Shown: positions 46,210-60,889 of the stretch, piece by piece
Numbering within the stretch: the first letter of the stretch is position 1
Layout of the letters: the number at the start of each line of letters is the position of its first letter
From: Toxotes chatareus
Lineage: Eukaryota; Chordata; Actinopteri; Toxotidae
Length of the DNA: 64,000 nt
NCBI GenBank assembly: GCA_016801885.1
Contig: CM028889.1
Span: forward strand, 6,611,501 to 6,675,500
Direction of reading: 5' to 3'
The notes under the pieces: model-generated
What the model saw: the letters and a program-made list of their open reading frames with translations, nothing else
The model's database searches: none
What the model was told of the DNA's origin: nothing
Made by a program: the position numbers and the translations under genes

Positions 46210-47689
46210 TACTGGAGTATTGACACAGAGGTTAAGATTACGGTGCTGTGGGAATAATTTTCTGGAAAAAAAAGCTCTAATATAATTGAGAATATAAAAG
46301 CAAAGGAGGCTTTCACTTCAGAGAACTCCAGCAGCCTGTTTGTTTAATTCAGGAGGGCTATATACCAGTGGCAGATTAGTGTGTGTGTGCATGCGTGCAT
46401 GTGTGTGTGTCTGTTATATTGTCTTTTAATTACAAACAAGCCTGAAGGATTCCATCTGTAATAATTATCGTTCATTTACACTGAAATGAGGATTTTCTTT
46501 TTCTTTCTTCCTTCGGGAGCTGCTGTGGATTAATGGCATTAGTCAAATAACAGCCACATTAGAAACAGAAACAGATACACAACGTGTGCATGCTGTTATG
46601 AAAACAGAGTTGGGAAGGCTACTTTTCAGTGTGTAATTCAATGTGTAATCCCCTCACACCCTCTTGTGATTTGTTGTTAAATTTCAATAATTTCACCACA
46701 TGTAATAAGTCACTTCCCAACCTCGCGGAACGAGAGCGAGACGAGACGCAGAGCAGTGAAACGAGACATTTATTGGACACGAAACAAAACGATCAACAAA
46801 GCTGAAGCAGTGAGCTCTCGCTCCCACTCGTGTACTGGCAGTGGGCAGCCAGGCTGAATCAACTGAAATGATAACGCAATCTTCTGCAACACTACCAAAA
46901 TGGGAAAATCTGCCCCAGAAGGAAAATTCATGTTAATCCTACAGTACAATTATAGTTTAGTCTGTGTGCTTGAAGAAGTGATAACTCCAGAGAACAACAA
47001 GAGTCCAGGGAAAACTCCGACTGTGAAGATGTTAGGTTATTTTGTGCTCTAAAATATGAGAAAATAAAAGTAGTTCAAGTGTAAGGGAGAATTCAATGAG
47101 ACTATTTTTGAGTTTTATGGTTCCTATCGCTGTTTTACCCTCAACAAAAAAACAAAAACAAAAGGTGGGGTGGGTGGGGGGTCGACAAGTAAATTAATAT
47201 CTCAGTTTACTGAATATTATCTACAGCCACTTTCACTATTAGACAAACTAAATGTCCCTAAACGGTCTGTATCTATGGCACCATGATTAATCGCTCACTG
47301 TTACAGTAGTTATACACACACTCAGTCTAGTGTTTAATGAATGTGAGATTACTCCTGACAAACTGTGCATCGACACTTCAGCTGCTCACACATTTTTTTT
47401 TTCTCCACACCATGATTTTCATGACAGGCTCATTTTTCAGAGAGATCCTCCATCTTAAAAAAAAGGGAGTAATTATGAATCATGATGTAATTATGGTTAT
47501 AATTTTCAATTTTCTCCTGGAACTGGTGAATGGCAAAGTCAGCTCCCACCGTCACTGTGTGACTCCGGCTCGACTCTGCCAGGCAGCCAGCGTGAGGCTG
47601 TAATTAGCTGTGCTCGCTTTGGCATCGCCGATCAAACTCATAGCTTTGTTCTTAGCTGAGGGAAACACACTACTGTCACTGAGACTGAG

Positions 47690-47720
<31 letters not shown>

Positions 47721-48918
47721 TGAGTTTACTTCAACCCTAGCTTCCCATTAATTTGAGTTTCAAAACTCAATTTGCTGATGAGGCCCATGCAGAATGGTCA
47801 GAATGTCTAGAAGAAGTGAGTAAGTGGCCCATGAGTTAAGATTGATAGCTGCTGTTTCCAACTGAACTGTTGAGCTCAACATAGAAGAAAAGTCCTAGAG
47901 GAGCTCAGAACAATGGAAAGTTCAGATGCCCACAGTCCCATTGTCTACAGTCCCACTGGCAGTTGAGCAAACTACTCTCCTGATGAGTTTGGTCAAAGGC
48001 TCCAGAGTAAGTGGACCTTGAGTTGAAACTGCTCATTCAATTGCAAGGCAAAATGTTTAAAAAGACAATGAGAAAAACACAGGAATCAAGGGTCAATTTC
48101 TTGATGCTTAATCTACTTCTATGACAAAATGATTCGAGGACAAATTAAGACTAAAACTAGAATTATTCTTGTGCAAAGGTTTCTTCCAACCTGTTTGCAG
48201 GTTTACGCCAGGTTCAAAGAAGTGCACAAAAAATGTTCCAGTAGTTTATACAGATGCACAGTATGTGTGCATCTAAACACCTCTGAATGATGCATGTACA
48301 CATTCGACTACATGATGCCTGGAAATGCACGTTCCAGCCTTATTAAACAGAGTCCTCAGTCTGGGTGGTGAAGTGATGCTTCTGCTTTCAAACACTGAGG
48401 CAAAAGGTGGAGAGAACTTCTGAGAAGACTCTGTTTCTGCCGCTGATCTGCCAAAGTAATAACAACAGATAACCACAGAATGTTTGTACCACGAATAGCA
48501 ATTTGTAATTTTGCTATCATGATAATAATTCAATTTTGTAGTTTTGACTTTTTACTTATTAACGTTTCACCTGGTTCTTCCACAAAGATGAGTGTGTGCA
48601 ATGATGTGGTGGTGCAACACATCAGGACAAAGCTGCATCAGACTGAGCTGATGTGTGAACAGAACATGTGAGAGACGAGCGTCAGGCTGAGAGGATGAGT
48701 GACCTGAAACACTCTCACTTGAATGCACAAACACACTAATCCTGAGGCCAGACGGGGTCATTATCACCACCGTATTAAATTAGAGCTCCTCACTAGGCTA
48801 CATTAAGATACGCAAGTGTGTCTTGATGTGTGAGCGAGGGAAAGTATTAAAGTGAGTGAGGCGAGTGATCATGTCTGTGATTTGAAGGCAGGGAAGAAAA
48901 ATAGCTCCCTCTTTCTGT

Positions 48919-48973
48919 AACACACACACACACACATACATACATACACGCACAGACAGACAGAAAGACACAC

Positions 48974-49072
<99 letters not shown>

Positions 49073-49100
49073 TACACACACAGACACACACACACACACA
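48919..49100. repeat. long imperfect (CA)n microsatellite
   Basis: About 180 bp of CA/TACA/GACA dinucleotide-tetranucleotide repeats with an uninterrupted core of over 90 bp (about 48979-49067). All three antisense frames stay open through it, which is an artefact. Confidence 0.95.
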
Positions 49101-51754
49101 CTTGCACAGACGAAAGGTAAGAGCCGCTCATCAATCTTTAACCTGGGTTCATTACAACCTGAATAATTAAAGTGGGTGGGCTCTGGTGCGGGTGTGTCTT
49201 CTCAGACTTATGAGGCACTGTACACTGGACAAGAGATGATGATGATTTATCTGACTAAACTCTGACTGACATGATGCCTTTCACTCTGCTTTTACTCGTC
49301 TTCTACTACTGTCTGGATTTTACTGCCAATTTTATGGAGGATCGAATGTAACAGCCAGGACTTTCTGTTACTGCAGGACACTGCAGAGTCAGTGCTTCAG
49401 TTTGTCTGTTTACATTGTAAATTTGAGTCCTTTTTTAAATAATTTGCCGTAGCTTTACTTGAACTGAAGCCCTTTCAATTGTCACAAGTCAACTGTTTAA
49501 TTCAGAAAAGATGTGGTGTCAAAGATTCTAACATTACGGTCTAGCTCAGTTTAAGCACCTGGAACTACTCGAAAAAAGTTAGAGAAAGATCATGGCTATG
49601 GTTAAAAAGAGCAGCATTGACTGCATCTGTGTTTTTTTTTCTTCCAGGAAAAAATCATTAAAACATCAATAAAAAAGAAGCAGTTATATAAAATAAATGA
49701 TAAAACTTTAACTGAAAACAGTGAAAACTATTTGGAATTATTTATTTGCTGTTTCAGTGTTAGTATTCAGCTGCTTTCATTTGTTGTATCTTCAATAATC
49801 TCTGTCTCCATCTTATCTGCAACCTCTTCTGCAGCCTGATCCCCCCCAGGACATTATGTCAGGTTTCTCTAATCTAATTAGCCAAATTTGCTTTGCTACT
49901 TTCGCTCCTACTCTCATTGGTGCATCAGAAGGAACTGACAGCAAAGCAAAAAAGTGTGAACTGTGCAAATGACTGAGGCTACAAAGCTGACCTCTCTTCC
50001 TCTTGTGTCACTGCTGGCTTGCCCTCCTCTTCTTAAACAGGTCCCACCTAATTGTAAACAGAGCAGGGCAGCAAACTTTGAATTCCATCCCCAAAAACAT
50101 CACTCAGCATCTGTCTCACAGTGACAGGCTGAGCCTCCCAGTCTGACCCTCGGTCTCAGGGGAAAACAGAAGCCACATTAACAAAACCGACCTGTCTTCT
50201 CCTCCTCCTCCACTTCTTCTTTCTCTTCCTTTTCCTCCTCTACCCTCGGCACATAAGGTGCCCCTGTTTTCCCCTCTGGGATTGTTTTATTGGCAGAAAC
50301 AGCATTTACCCTACGTGGCACCAAAACTGCCAAGTGAAACTAATACTAATGAAACTTTGACTCTGAAAAGCTAAAACTCTCCACAACAGCATCGCTAACT
50401 CTAATACCAACAAAGCTCTGCGGTAGAATTTAGACCATGCCATGAATAATCCCACATCATCTCCACTGAAAACAAAACATTTCTGTAAACAGGGTGGGAA
50501 CTCGAGATGAGGGGAGCCGACCCGCTCTGACTGTTCAATGGAAGAGGGATTACTGCAGCACAACCCAGACTTTCTTTGTGAAATATTTTGTGTGCTACAT
50601 GTAGTAGCGAAGGAATAATAAATGGGAACCACCTTCACTTATGTGTTTGGTCAAGGAGAATACTTCATACTTTCAGAGCAAAAATTTGTACTCTACCCAA
50701 AAAGAAATCAAGACCTGTTACAGTGTAAGGCCGTCATGACACGATGAGGGAGAATAGAGATATGAGAGACTGGGCCACCAGTGTCACTGCAGGTCGGCGA
50801 GTGAAGGAAGACATAATGGCCCAACATGGATTATGGATAAAAACAACTTTTCTATGTTCTGTGGTGAATTTTCATATGTGTGATAAAAATGTCAAGCTGC
50901 CCAAACCAGTGATGCAGAGATCAATGTTCCCCTTGTTGGTTTGTATTGAAGAGCATTTTCACTTTGGATGCCAGAGCTGAGTGACTGATTTAAGTCCATA
51001 TCACAGATGCAAATCTTAGCAAACCTAAGAAAAGGGGGACCTAATGAACCTGAGGTTAACACACAGATCTGATGATGTACTGTGTCCAGCTGGCCCACAT
51101 ATGGCACTTGTGTCCATTACCTTATTCAGCTCCAAAAAATAGACTGGAAAATTTCCACTTCAGCCTTACATGACCGCTTGAGTGTTTTCCTGCTTCCTTA
51201 GTAAGTAATTCACCTGTGAAGACCGTTAGATCCCTGAGTCAATCTCCCTCTGTTTCTAAAACTTAGATTTAATTATGATGTTACTCTCCACAAACTCTTT
51301 AAGAGCAGCCAGAGTATCCTTGTCCCTGACTCAAGTGTCTCTCAATGGTACAAGCATAGACACCGGCATTAGAGTGTCCTCTGAATGGACGAATAGAGAA
51401 CAGGGTAGTCATACAGGACAGACGAGGACTGAGCAGAATGTGGAAAAGAACATTCTTTTGATTCATTGTCACAAACTTGTTTGTTGAAAAAATGCAGGCA
51501 GGATGAATTTATTACTGTATATGTGGAACTTCCAGAGTCCAACCAAACCAAAGCCAACGACTCCAGACCACGCAGAACCTGAGCACCCTGCGTTTATCAA
51601 AGGCTGGTAAACCTATTATCACATGAACACAAAACGATCGGTATTACCGAAAGCTAGTTATAAATTTACGGGGCTAAGAGTTTACAGAGATGCTAGCTGC
51701 TCTGTGAGGCTGTACTCAAGCACAGCAGCTGATAATAATGCACCTGAAGGGCAA

Positions 51755-51865
51755 CATGAATATCTGCACCAAATCTCATGGTAATCCATCCAACATGGAG
51801 TTGAGATATTTCAGTCTGGACCAATCGACTGACCATGACCAGAGCCACAATGCTGGCGTAGCTAA
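51755..51865. repeat. teleost dispersed repeat (copy 2, short)
   Basis: 'aacatgaatatctgcacc', 'catggtaatccatccaa' and 'gagatatttcagtctggacca' repeat the text of copy 1 (17139-17345). Confidence 0.6.
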
Positions 51866-53887
51866 AAAAGCCAAAGAGAAAATCCACCCTCAAACTTTTT
51901 AGAAAGAACCTTAAATATTTTAACTTTTAGAATCAACTTTTTATGCAGCGTTTGCATTTTCCTGACCTACACATTTCTGTCTACACATTTACAGTGCAGC
52001 TATAATAAAGCCAGTCAGTCAGATTCCCTGCGTTCTGCTGTCTTTCAAAATAATGATGCATAGGGAGAAACCCATCATGAAAGATGGTGAGATACTACAC
52101 CAACTTCTGTTCTTACTGCAGCCCCAACAAACCACACTGCAATGCAGACACAGCACGTTTCGCTCTAATTAAAGGGAGCAAATGTAAGTGTTTCTCAGCT
52201 GAGGGAGAGCTTGCTCTCTTCATCTCAGCACAGTATTACGGTAATATTATGTTTACCCTCTACATGCATGGAGAAACCACAGCCACATGGAATGACTTCA
52301 CTCCATTTACTGGCACTTGGTCATAAACATTCTGGGAAATTACTGATCAAACTGGACGGAGCCAAGGCAGTAAATTACAAAACTTCATCATCACAAATTA
52401 TTTGTTGAAATACATCAAATACCGCAGCTGAGCTACAGACATTGTGGTATTAAAACTATATGGTGACTGTGCCGCCAAAATAAAATGCCTGTAGTACTCG
52501 TGAAAGCTTTTTTAAATCATGAAAGCAACACTGTTAATCTACAAAGATAATAAAAGCAATGTGATCTAATATTTAGATTTTACTGGCCACCGACAGGATA
52601 AACTGAGACAAAGAGATAGGAGACAAAAAACAGGATGGCATAATGAGAGCAGACTGCAGGACTGCAGGTTGTAGCAGACCTGTTTGGGTGCCTTCAGTCT
52701 CCTCCGTATCAAAGTCATCAGATCAATAATTCATTCAGCCATTTGCCATATTACTATCTGTGTGACCCCACAGCTCCCTGGAGAGCGTGTGAGCGTCTGA
52801 GAGACAAAAGTACGAGTGTAGCTACGAATGAAACGGCACGGGAAATGAGGCAGTGGGAGAACAATGTTTCTCTGCCTCTCTCTCCCTCTCTGATTCTCTT
52901 TGTGTCTGTGTGCTTCTGGCCTTGGACTTCCTTCCTTGTCCAAAAATCTCTGAAAAGTGAAATTGTGTCGCCAGCCCTGGGTTTTCAAATAAATGATTTT
53001 AGGATTAGATGTTGGATTTAGTTGAATTAGAATTAAGATTCAGATTTCCCTTCACTGGAAATAAGGGGCCTTGCCCAAACTGTGGAAAACAGCCACAGTA
53101 CACAAAAAAACATGTGGACAAGCAGTGAGGCAGTTAATCAGAGGCACGATGGGCCTCACAACCCAGACAAACTGTGTTGCTACTGTGTGTTCAACAGTAT
53201 CTGGGAATCTGAGTTTATTCTTAACAAGACAATGTGAACAGAGGGGGGGCTTCTACGTGTCTTAGTTTGTCTTATTTTAGGTCTTAACATGACACATCAA
53301 ACACTAAAAAAGTTTAAATATTACTGACTAAAAGCTAAAGATGATCAAAGGTGTCTCTTGTCTTTCGCCTTCAGCTCCCATGTGCCTCAGTGGGAGCTCA
53401 AGCTTTCTTTGAGTCTGATGCCGACGTTCACCTCTGTTTTAAATTCAGCATGTGTGCGTGTTACATTTGTCAGATTTTTTTTTTTTTTTGTCAGCCAATA
53501 TGTGAAGAAACACAAAGGAAGCTGCAGAACAAGGGATGAAATGGGACAAGACAGATGGGCTGACGGAGATGCGACTGAGACAGGCCTTTAGCTGAGCTGC
53601 GATTCAAGATCAGTTTTGCTCTTTTAGCCCTTTACATCTGGAGCTCCACATGTTCCAGATTATGGACCACGCCAAGCTGCCGCTCAGCATGGCTTCCAGC
53701 TCTGCATCATGGGAACTTCAAAGCAGATTGCCACCACATCCAGATGTCAACGCGCAGCAGAAATCTAGTCAGAACATGAACGCGGCTTTGCTCAAGTCCC
53801 TGCTGCCTCCAAATGTCTGCGCATATTTCAGTGAATGGTGAGGCAATTGCAAGGAAAACGCCCCCACAAGGACGACTAATCTGTACA

Positions 53888-53940
53888 GTGGCAGCCAAGA
53901 GGTTAGAGATGAGAGTGGAAGGTTGCCAGTTCAAATCCAG
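53888..53940 (+). mobile_element. tRNA-derived SINE head
   Basis: 'tggcagccaagaggttagag' followed by 'ggttgccagttcaaatcc' has the spacing and sequence of the A and B boxes of a fish tRNA-derived SINE. The tail is not recognised. Confidence 0.45.
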
Positions 53941-54406
53941 TGGGAAAATGGGGTCAGGTATGGTGAATGTAATTCTGCAAAGGGCAGCACCCAGTTACAA
54001 CTTTTAATCGCATGATTATAAAAATATTTACTTGTCTGTTTATTGTTGATTAATCAATTAACTGTGTCTGGACCTATCTGCACTGAAAGCCCAGAGCAGT
54101 CACGCAGAGCAGATACGCTTGTCATATCCTTTCTGTGGATGTTGTCTGTGTGGCCCCTGAGTCCTGCTCGACTCGGGCCCTTAATGTTGAGGTCAGGAGG
54201 ATTAATTGCTCGGGTTTTAAAGTCCTTTACTCCCTCCACTCCTCCAGTGCAGACGTGGTCATTAATGGTAGCTCTGTGATGGTCTGGTTTGTTTATACGT
54301 GACCCACTAACTCACATGTGTCTATCAGCTCTGCTTCACACTAACAAAACAATTTCAGCCGACTCCTCACAAGCTCGGGGCACACTTAGTTAATACTCTG
54401 TGGCTC

Positions 54407-54408
<2 letters not shown>

Positions 54409-54456
<48 letters not shown>
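54409..54456. repeat. (GT)24 microsatellite
   Basis: Uninterrupted GT tract, 46 bp upstream of the 54502 hairpin. Confidence 0.95.
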
Positions 54457-54457
<1 letters not shown>

Positions 54458-54501
54458 TGCGTACACAAAGACCCTGAATGTAAACAATAAAAGAACCGAA
54501 C

Positions 54502-54546
54502 ATAATAAATGTGTGTCAGTATCTGGAACTGACACACATTTATTAT
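54502..54546. repeat. perfect 19-bp stem hairpin
   Basis: The arms 54502-54520 and 54528-54546 are exact reverse complements with a 7-nt loop (atctgga). Each strand contains AATAAA within the stem. It may be a fold-back transposon relic or a transcribed hairpin. Confidence 0.75.
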
Positions 54547-55019
54547 ATTCAGGTTTTCTGAAGCCCCCACATTTTTTTTCTTTATGTTTTGTCAGCTTTT
54601 ACAGCCTCGTCCTGAAGAAACCCAATTTTATTTTAACGATATTGTTTCTAATATATAGTTGGAATGAACAATGAACATGAACATCTGACACACTTTATCT
54701 GTGACTACTGACGCTTATAGGTAACCTTAGGTAACCTCAGATACATAGCGCAGTCCCAGTTTACACTACACTGACAAAAGTATTTGAACGTGAAGAAATT
54801 ACTTGGGCACCTAAACATTACACCCACATGTGATTATTGAGTATTGCTCTAAACATAGAAAACAAACACATTCAGCCACATGAACGTTGATGAGCTCAGC
54901 TGCTGATGCTGGGTGATAATGCCTGGGCTGCAGTCAGGTAAAGGTAGAAGGGAAGAAGTTTAGGACCTCTGATGGTAATTTGTTGCAGCCTTGGTTACTA
55001 TCGTCTGTGTACTGTCGCC

Positions 55020-55140
55020 AGCTTTGCTTTCTGCTTGTCTTGGAGGCTTTTGGCCCTCAGTCTGGTATTTAGGAGTGAAAAACATAATCAGCTGGATTGA
55101 GGTCAGGAGAATTCAAAAGTCAAGCACATTCCACTTGGTT
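55020..55140 (-). mobile_element. decayed DDE transposase fragment (Tc1/mariner-like)
   Basis: Read on the minus strand, one frame carries SPDLNPADYVFH, the conserved third-catalytic-residue region of Tc1/mariner-type transposases, followed by a Lys-rich tail. Stops interrupt the frame on both sides. Upstream text at 54772 (ctgacaaaagtatttg) resembles the end of a related short element. Confidence 0.5.
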
Positions 55141-58100
55141 GATCTGTCTGTATGTTTATAATCATTGTTTTTTCTACATTGTCCATAAATTTGGAGACTG
55201 CACATAACAAGTTGGAGCACAGAGCCAAAGTAACGAAAAAGTGTCACTGTTCTACTCCGCGTAGATTAAACAGTACATGTCACAGCCAGCCAGCAGAAAT
55301 ATTCTCAGTATTTATGTGTCCCTGCAGGTGACAGACTGAGCTTGTAAAGGCACGTATTGATCCGTGCTGCTCCCCTGCTGGCCCAGTAGTTAACCAGAGT
55401 TTCAAACAACACATGCCTGTGATGGGGAAACTGATACAAGTCACCAAATACTGCTCCGCTTGGTTGGACTTGCTGGTAATTTGGCTTTGGGATGGAAACG
55501 ACAAGCCTCACCGGGCAATTAATTAATGATGAGAGGAAGGAGGAAACCACAGAGTGTGAGACAGACTCAGACAGAGATGAGGTTTTAAGCTCAAACCAGA
55601 CTCAGCAATTCAGCAGTTTAAAGGATAGTGTCTGATACCAAGGTTTCCTGAAGTACTCACCCAAAACCCACAGTCAGGGTGCTCTCAGACCTGATCTGGT
55701 TCAAACAAACTCTGGTAATGACCGTCAACTGCCAAGGAAGCAATCTATTAACTGATGTGTATAAGCAGCACATATATATAGTATGCTATAATGGTAACGT
55801 GCATGTCAGCAGGGATGTGTGCAGGGATTTTCCCTGATCAATCGTAAACTTAAAAGCAGTTAACAGCGCAGTGTGCTCTGCTGATGCCCTGCTCTCTGGC
55901 AGTGAGTAGCTGTAGTCCCTCCCATACCACTACAGTACTGTATGTTGTCATTATTCATGAGGCTGAGTTGCAGCCTCGATGGGTAATGCCCTAAATTAAT
56001 GAATTCGCTGTGAGCTCATTGTAACAACAGGGAACATGGAGTAAATACACAAATACTGAGCAGCAAAGTGCTGCGTGACAGCTCTTGGTTTGTTTGTAAA
56101 GAGCAGGTGTGAACAGGAAGTGGGCCAGAAAAAAAGATGTATAATGTTTAATTTTTTTTTCCCCTTGATCCAGACCAAATAAACCAAACTACAGCTGAGC
56201 AAACAACCTGAGAAAAAAATAACTAAAAGCCACCAGAAGCTTTGGAAATTAGAGGCTACATGGTTGCATCATGCACAGCTTCAAAAGCGTTTTTCCTCTC
56301 TAGTTCAGTTGATGCCCATTTATCTTAAAATATGGACAGAAAACTTTCAGAGAGACTGATGAAAGAAAAGCTATGAGAAAACTATGAGTTCTCTAAGCCA
56401 GAGGAACAAAGTTTGTGTGCCATTACCACAGAGCCCAGGACTACAAATTTGACAGACATGATACAAACTACAAGGGATCATTATAGTGTCAGACAATTAT
56501 TCAAGCTGTCTGCTGACACAGGAGTATGGTGGATAACCTTGACACAAGTACAAATACACTGTCTTCTTGCCAGTATTTGACTGCATCCCATAAATTCATT
56601 AGAGGCCCAATCAATAACAATTTACAAATGTGGGAATGAGTTCAAACTTTCAAACTTTGCTGAACCTAACACACAAATACCCAGTCACTCACCAAATAAA
56701 CCAGCGTCCTCTCTGCTTTAGTGTGTGATCTCATTACAAACCCCTAAAACCCACAGTTAATATTAGTCAGCATTTTCTGAAAAGCTGCTCCTCATAACTC
56801 TTTCTCCACCACGGGTGCTTCACACCAGGATTACTGACCTCCAGCATCTCTGTCAAGGTAAAAGGCCAAGGGCTGTACTTAGTTTTGCAACCACACGGCA
56901 TGAATCACTAACAGGTAAATCAGCAACAAGAGACCGTTTAGAAATACAGTACATCTGACATTTTGGAGAGGTCAGAGGGAAGACTGGGTTCTAGACATGA
57001 CAGGAGAATAAGGTCTAGGTTGGGTACATGTGAGAAAAATACAGATGATATGAAAGGGAAGGGGGGGAGAGAGAAACAGAGACTATTTACCCCTGAGGCT
57101 AGAATACAGAACAGTGTCAAGAGCAGGCTGGGAACAGATAAGAAAGAAGGTTTAGAATTAAGGAATGCAAGTAAAGAAAAGGCTCCGGCAGCGCAGAAAC
57201 AGAAAACTGTTTGTGTTTGTATGTGAATTGTTTAGTTGCATTTCTCCACTTATTGTAATGTCCTTGGAGCAATAGAAAGATGAGGAAAATACTGCCAACT
57301 GAGGGTAGAATAATTAAATAAATAAATAAAATAAATAAAAGTTTAAGACAGACAGGCAAACAGTTAAAGATAAAATATTTTTTTGACATTTCTGTGACAT
57401 TTGAGACATTGTGATATTGTGTTGGGTTGGAGGCGTCGTTATGGGCACCAACTTCCTCAGCCTCAAGTGAGATGGCAACTCAAGATCAATGACTGCTGAA
57501 TTTCTGGGCTTATAAAAAAATACACAGGCTTGTATATTACATTAGTGGGTTTAGGTCACAAGAGGTAACTAAAAACACAATAACTTACTGACATTCTCGG
57601 TCCAATCACGCCTGTTCTCCAGCAATGAGCCTGAGACCCTCGTCTCCAGGCTCGCAGGTAGCCTCACTCTACATAAATCAAAAATGTGATTGAGTCTGAT
57701 ATATTGAAGTAATTTCTTACCTGATAATGTAATACATTCTTGATTAAATTAAATTATTGAATCATGAGATGGGGTCACCTTCTTAAATTATTGCAATATC
57801 AGTGCGGAGACGTGTTTAACAGACAATTTATTGCAACAGGTCTGAATATATCTTTTGCGCCTGTCAAGGGCTCTTTCATTACATTCTAAGCTATCGCATT
57901 ATCTGAAATTGATTGCATCAGTTGCTGAAACATGATTTAAAAATGCCATTTTTATAGTCCACAGGTCCCAGTTAGAGATGAAACATCTGTTTGCTAATAT
58001 CTTCTAGCTGTGAACTCTTTTCTTATCATTTGCCCTGATGGTGATGGCGATGTCAGGTGTCTGACACACCTGGGCCTTTAAATTTTGCACTCGGAAAGAG

Positions 58101-60889
58101 TGAAGAACTTTTATGTGTTAATGTCACAGCTAAAATCTATAAAAGGAAAAAAAAAAACATCAGAGGAAAAGAAACACCAGACAAAAGAGCATGAAGAAAG
58201 GAGATGATGAGACAAAAGAGACGTGGAGAAGAGTGTGTGAGAGAGGACGTTTTCACTTTCATTCTGTTGCCGGTTTTGACTCACGTCTGATCTGATTTCT
58301 TGTTGTCAAGAAAAACAAGAAAAGCGAGCCCTTCAAGGAAGCAAACAAGCTCTTGTTGATAGTCAGAGAAAGAAATAAAGAAAGAAAGCAAAGAAAGAAA
58401 GAAAGAAAGCTAAGAGTGCAATGGTTGTCAGTGTGTTTTTGGGGAATTTTTCAGCATGTTTGAGGTAATTTCTGAAAAATGTTCAGTTTAGTTTCAATTT
58501 AAATGAAAAAAAAATGTAATGACAGGGTGCTCTCAGGGCTTATAAAGTGCTGACCATGAAACGCAACAACCATGGCTGGAGTTCGGCCATAGATGTTTGT
58601 GGTATGTATGTCATTCCACAGAGGTCCCACATACATCTGATCTGTGTCTCCCTGTCCATACTTGTCTCTGCAGTAAAGGCATAAAATATCCCCCGAACAC
58701 TGGAGCACTGAACATGTAACGACCATTGCAATTTGAGGATCAGCTCTCACTGAAACCACGTTAGCAGCAGACACTGTGTATATAATTTAGCCTTAAATCA
58801 ACAGGTAAAAATTTCAATTTCAATTCAATTCACTCTATTCTGATCAGGTCAGGTCTCCATTTTATCACAGCAGGTCTCAGGTCTACGTGATAATACGTCT
58901 ACATGGATCCAAGTGGACTTGATACCAGCTCTGATCAGACGGTGCGTCATCATGTGTTTGTGTGGCTCTCCAGCGGTGCCTTCCAGACTGGGTCTCTTAT
59001 TCAGAAAATGAATTTTCTCACATTGGGTCCAGGCAGGTTTTCTCCAGGTCCATCTTTGGATCAGGCCCAGAATTTGCACCCGTGTAGACCTATACTTGAA
59101 ACTGAATGCTGATCCATGGCCCCTTGTCTGAATAGTTTTGAGAACTGTTGGCCTGTACCCACTTCACAGAGTAACGCACGCTCTAGTTAGCTCTCCTGTG
59201 AGACTGACTTGGCACACATTTCCAGAGAAATAACATCTGAGATACAATCTCTGTTATCCTCTCACACAAAGACCTTCAGAAAGTGAGTGGCTTACTGGGA
59301 GTTAGTTTACTTGACTCTCACTAGATTGGCTTGATCCTACCAGGCCAAAGCTCTCTGCAAAAGATAGTGAGCACATTGAGAATTGGCCCAGTTCCCCTTT
59401 AAATTTCTGCAGCACCTGCCTTTGCCAAATACTGCACCGTCTGCACCGGTTTGACAGGATTGCTGCTCTGATAAACTGGGGCTACGCACATAGAAAGAAA
59501 TCCTCGTGAAACAAAATAAATACTTTAATACTGTATTGTGTCTGGACGCCATACACAGAGCCGGGTTTAAACAAACGGAACCACTTTGGGCTGTCATCTG
59601 TGAGCCACTGTTCTGGCACGAGGGAAGAGTTTTTGTTTACGGAATGAACAAAAGAAACAAACAGCGTTCCTCGAGGTCCAACTAATCCTGGCTTTACATA
59701 AATTAAAAAGCGGGGAAATGTGTGGACAAGTGAAAAGAGTGCAAACATGCTCTGACTACCAAGTCAACAAATTGTGAGGACACAAAAAAGAGGGTTGCCT
59801 GCAGAAGTCAAGGACGGAGCAGTTCAACAGGATGACGTAGAAAACAAAGCTTGTACACAGAGTACAGACACAGATCTTTTGTCAAAAAATAGTCTTTGAT
59901 TCATTATGAACAGAGCAAGAAAGGACTTTCCCTCTCAAAAGATAGAGACGGCAACAAAGTTCCCCTCTGGATTTGGCTCAATTGTTCATTTTCCCTTGTC
60001 AGAAGAGTCACTTTTCACTCCATCGAGGACAAGAGCTCATCAGTCTCTCCGGTCCCAAACCCTGTCGTCTTGTTTCTGCCAGCGTGACTGACAGCCATGC
60101 TCCCAATCCTGACAAATTTAAAGCTTGCCCCTGAACTAACCTAAGGGAGCTATTGTGTATGTACATTTTTTAAACCAGAGGAGCTTGTTTAACTTTTGGT
60201 TTTGATGTTATGCTAAATCCTGACATCTACGGAATGAAGACGAGCACACACACACAGGCTGACATTTTATGAACTTTCAACCTGTTGTGAGGGAGAGTCT
60301 CCTGTAGTGACACTTTTAAGGTAAACTCCCTGAATTCTTTTTTTTTTTTTTTTTTTAATAGATCTCCTAAATCTTCTGATGTGAAATTCATCAGAAATTC
60401 CGCAGAAGTTGGTAGGAGATTTTGTGTGTGAGTGTGTGTTATATAAGAATACAAAAATCTGTGCATGTAATAAAAAAAGAGGCAAAAGAAAAGAAAGGAA
60501 AGCAACAGATTTTAAAGAATCAGAGTATATGCATGATTATGCATAAAGATTAGAGATTAGAATCACACAGTTGCCTCTTGAGACTTGTATTACATATGTG
60601 ACAGGTAAGAGGGCACTTATGGTGATACTAATGTTCTTAAGGTGAGGTCAGGCTGAACATGAAGCAAATTATTGTCTCCTATTTAGTCACACAAATCTGA
60701 CTGAAAATAAACAAACGTGTTTTAGTGGCAGGAACCAGAAAATCAGTGGAGCGGTTACAGACATACGTCCTTTAAAAGCTTGTACTGACTTCTGTGTCTG
60801 ACTGATTCAAAAACTGATTCAGAACTCCTGCTGTTTCTCACATTTTCCCCATAGACATATCATTTTTGCTCCTGCTGTCTCTGTCTTAC

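Larger units (their letters stand above)
42218..60889 (-). other. nos1ap: large nos1ap intron
   Basis: About 18.7 kb without a supported coding exon. It contains microsatellites (45534-45558 CT; 47698-47720 and 48919-49100 CA; 54409-54456 GT; 58371-58410 GAAA), repeat copies listed separately, a CG-rich patch at 46724-46750 (gagcgagacgagacgc) and a polypyrimidine stretch at 50195-50245. Most open frames are CA-repeat or random artefacts. Confidence 0.55.

Noticed and set aside
48797..49134. Three long open frames rich in Cys-Val on the minus strand
   Set aside because: They are translations of the CA microsatellite in its different frames.
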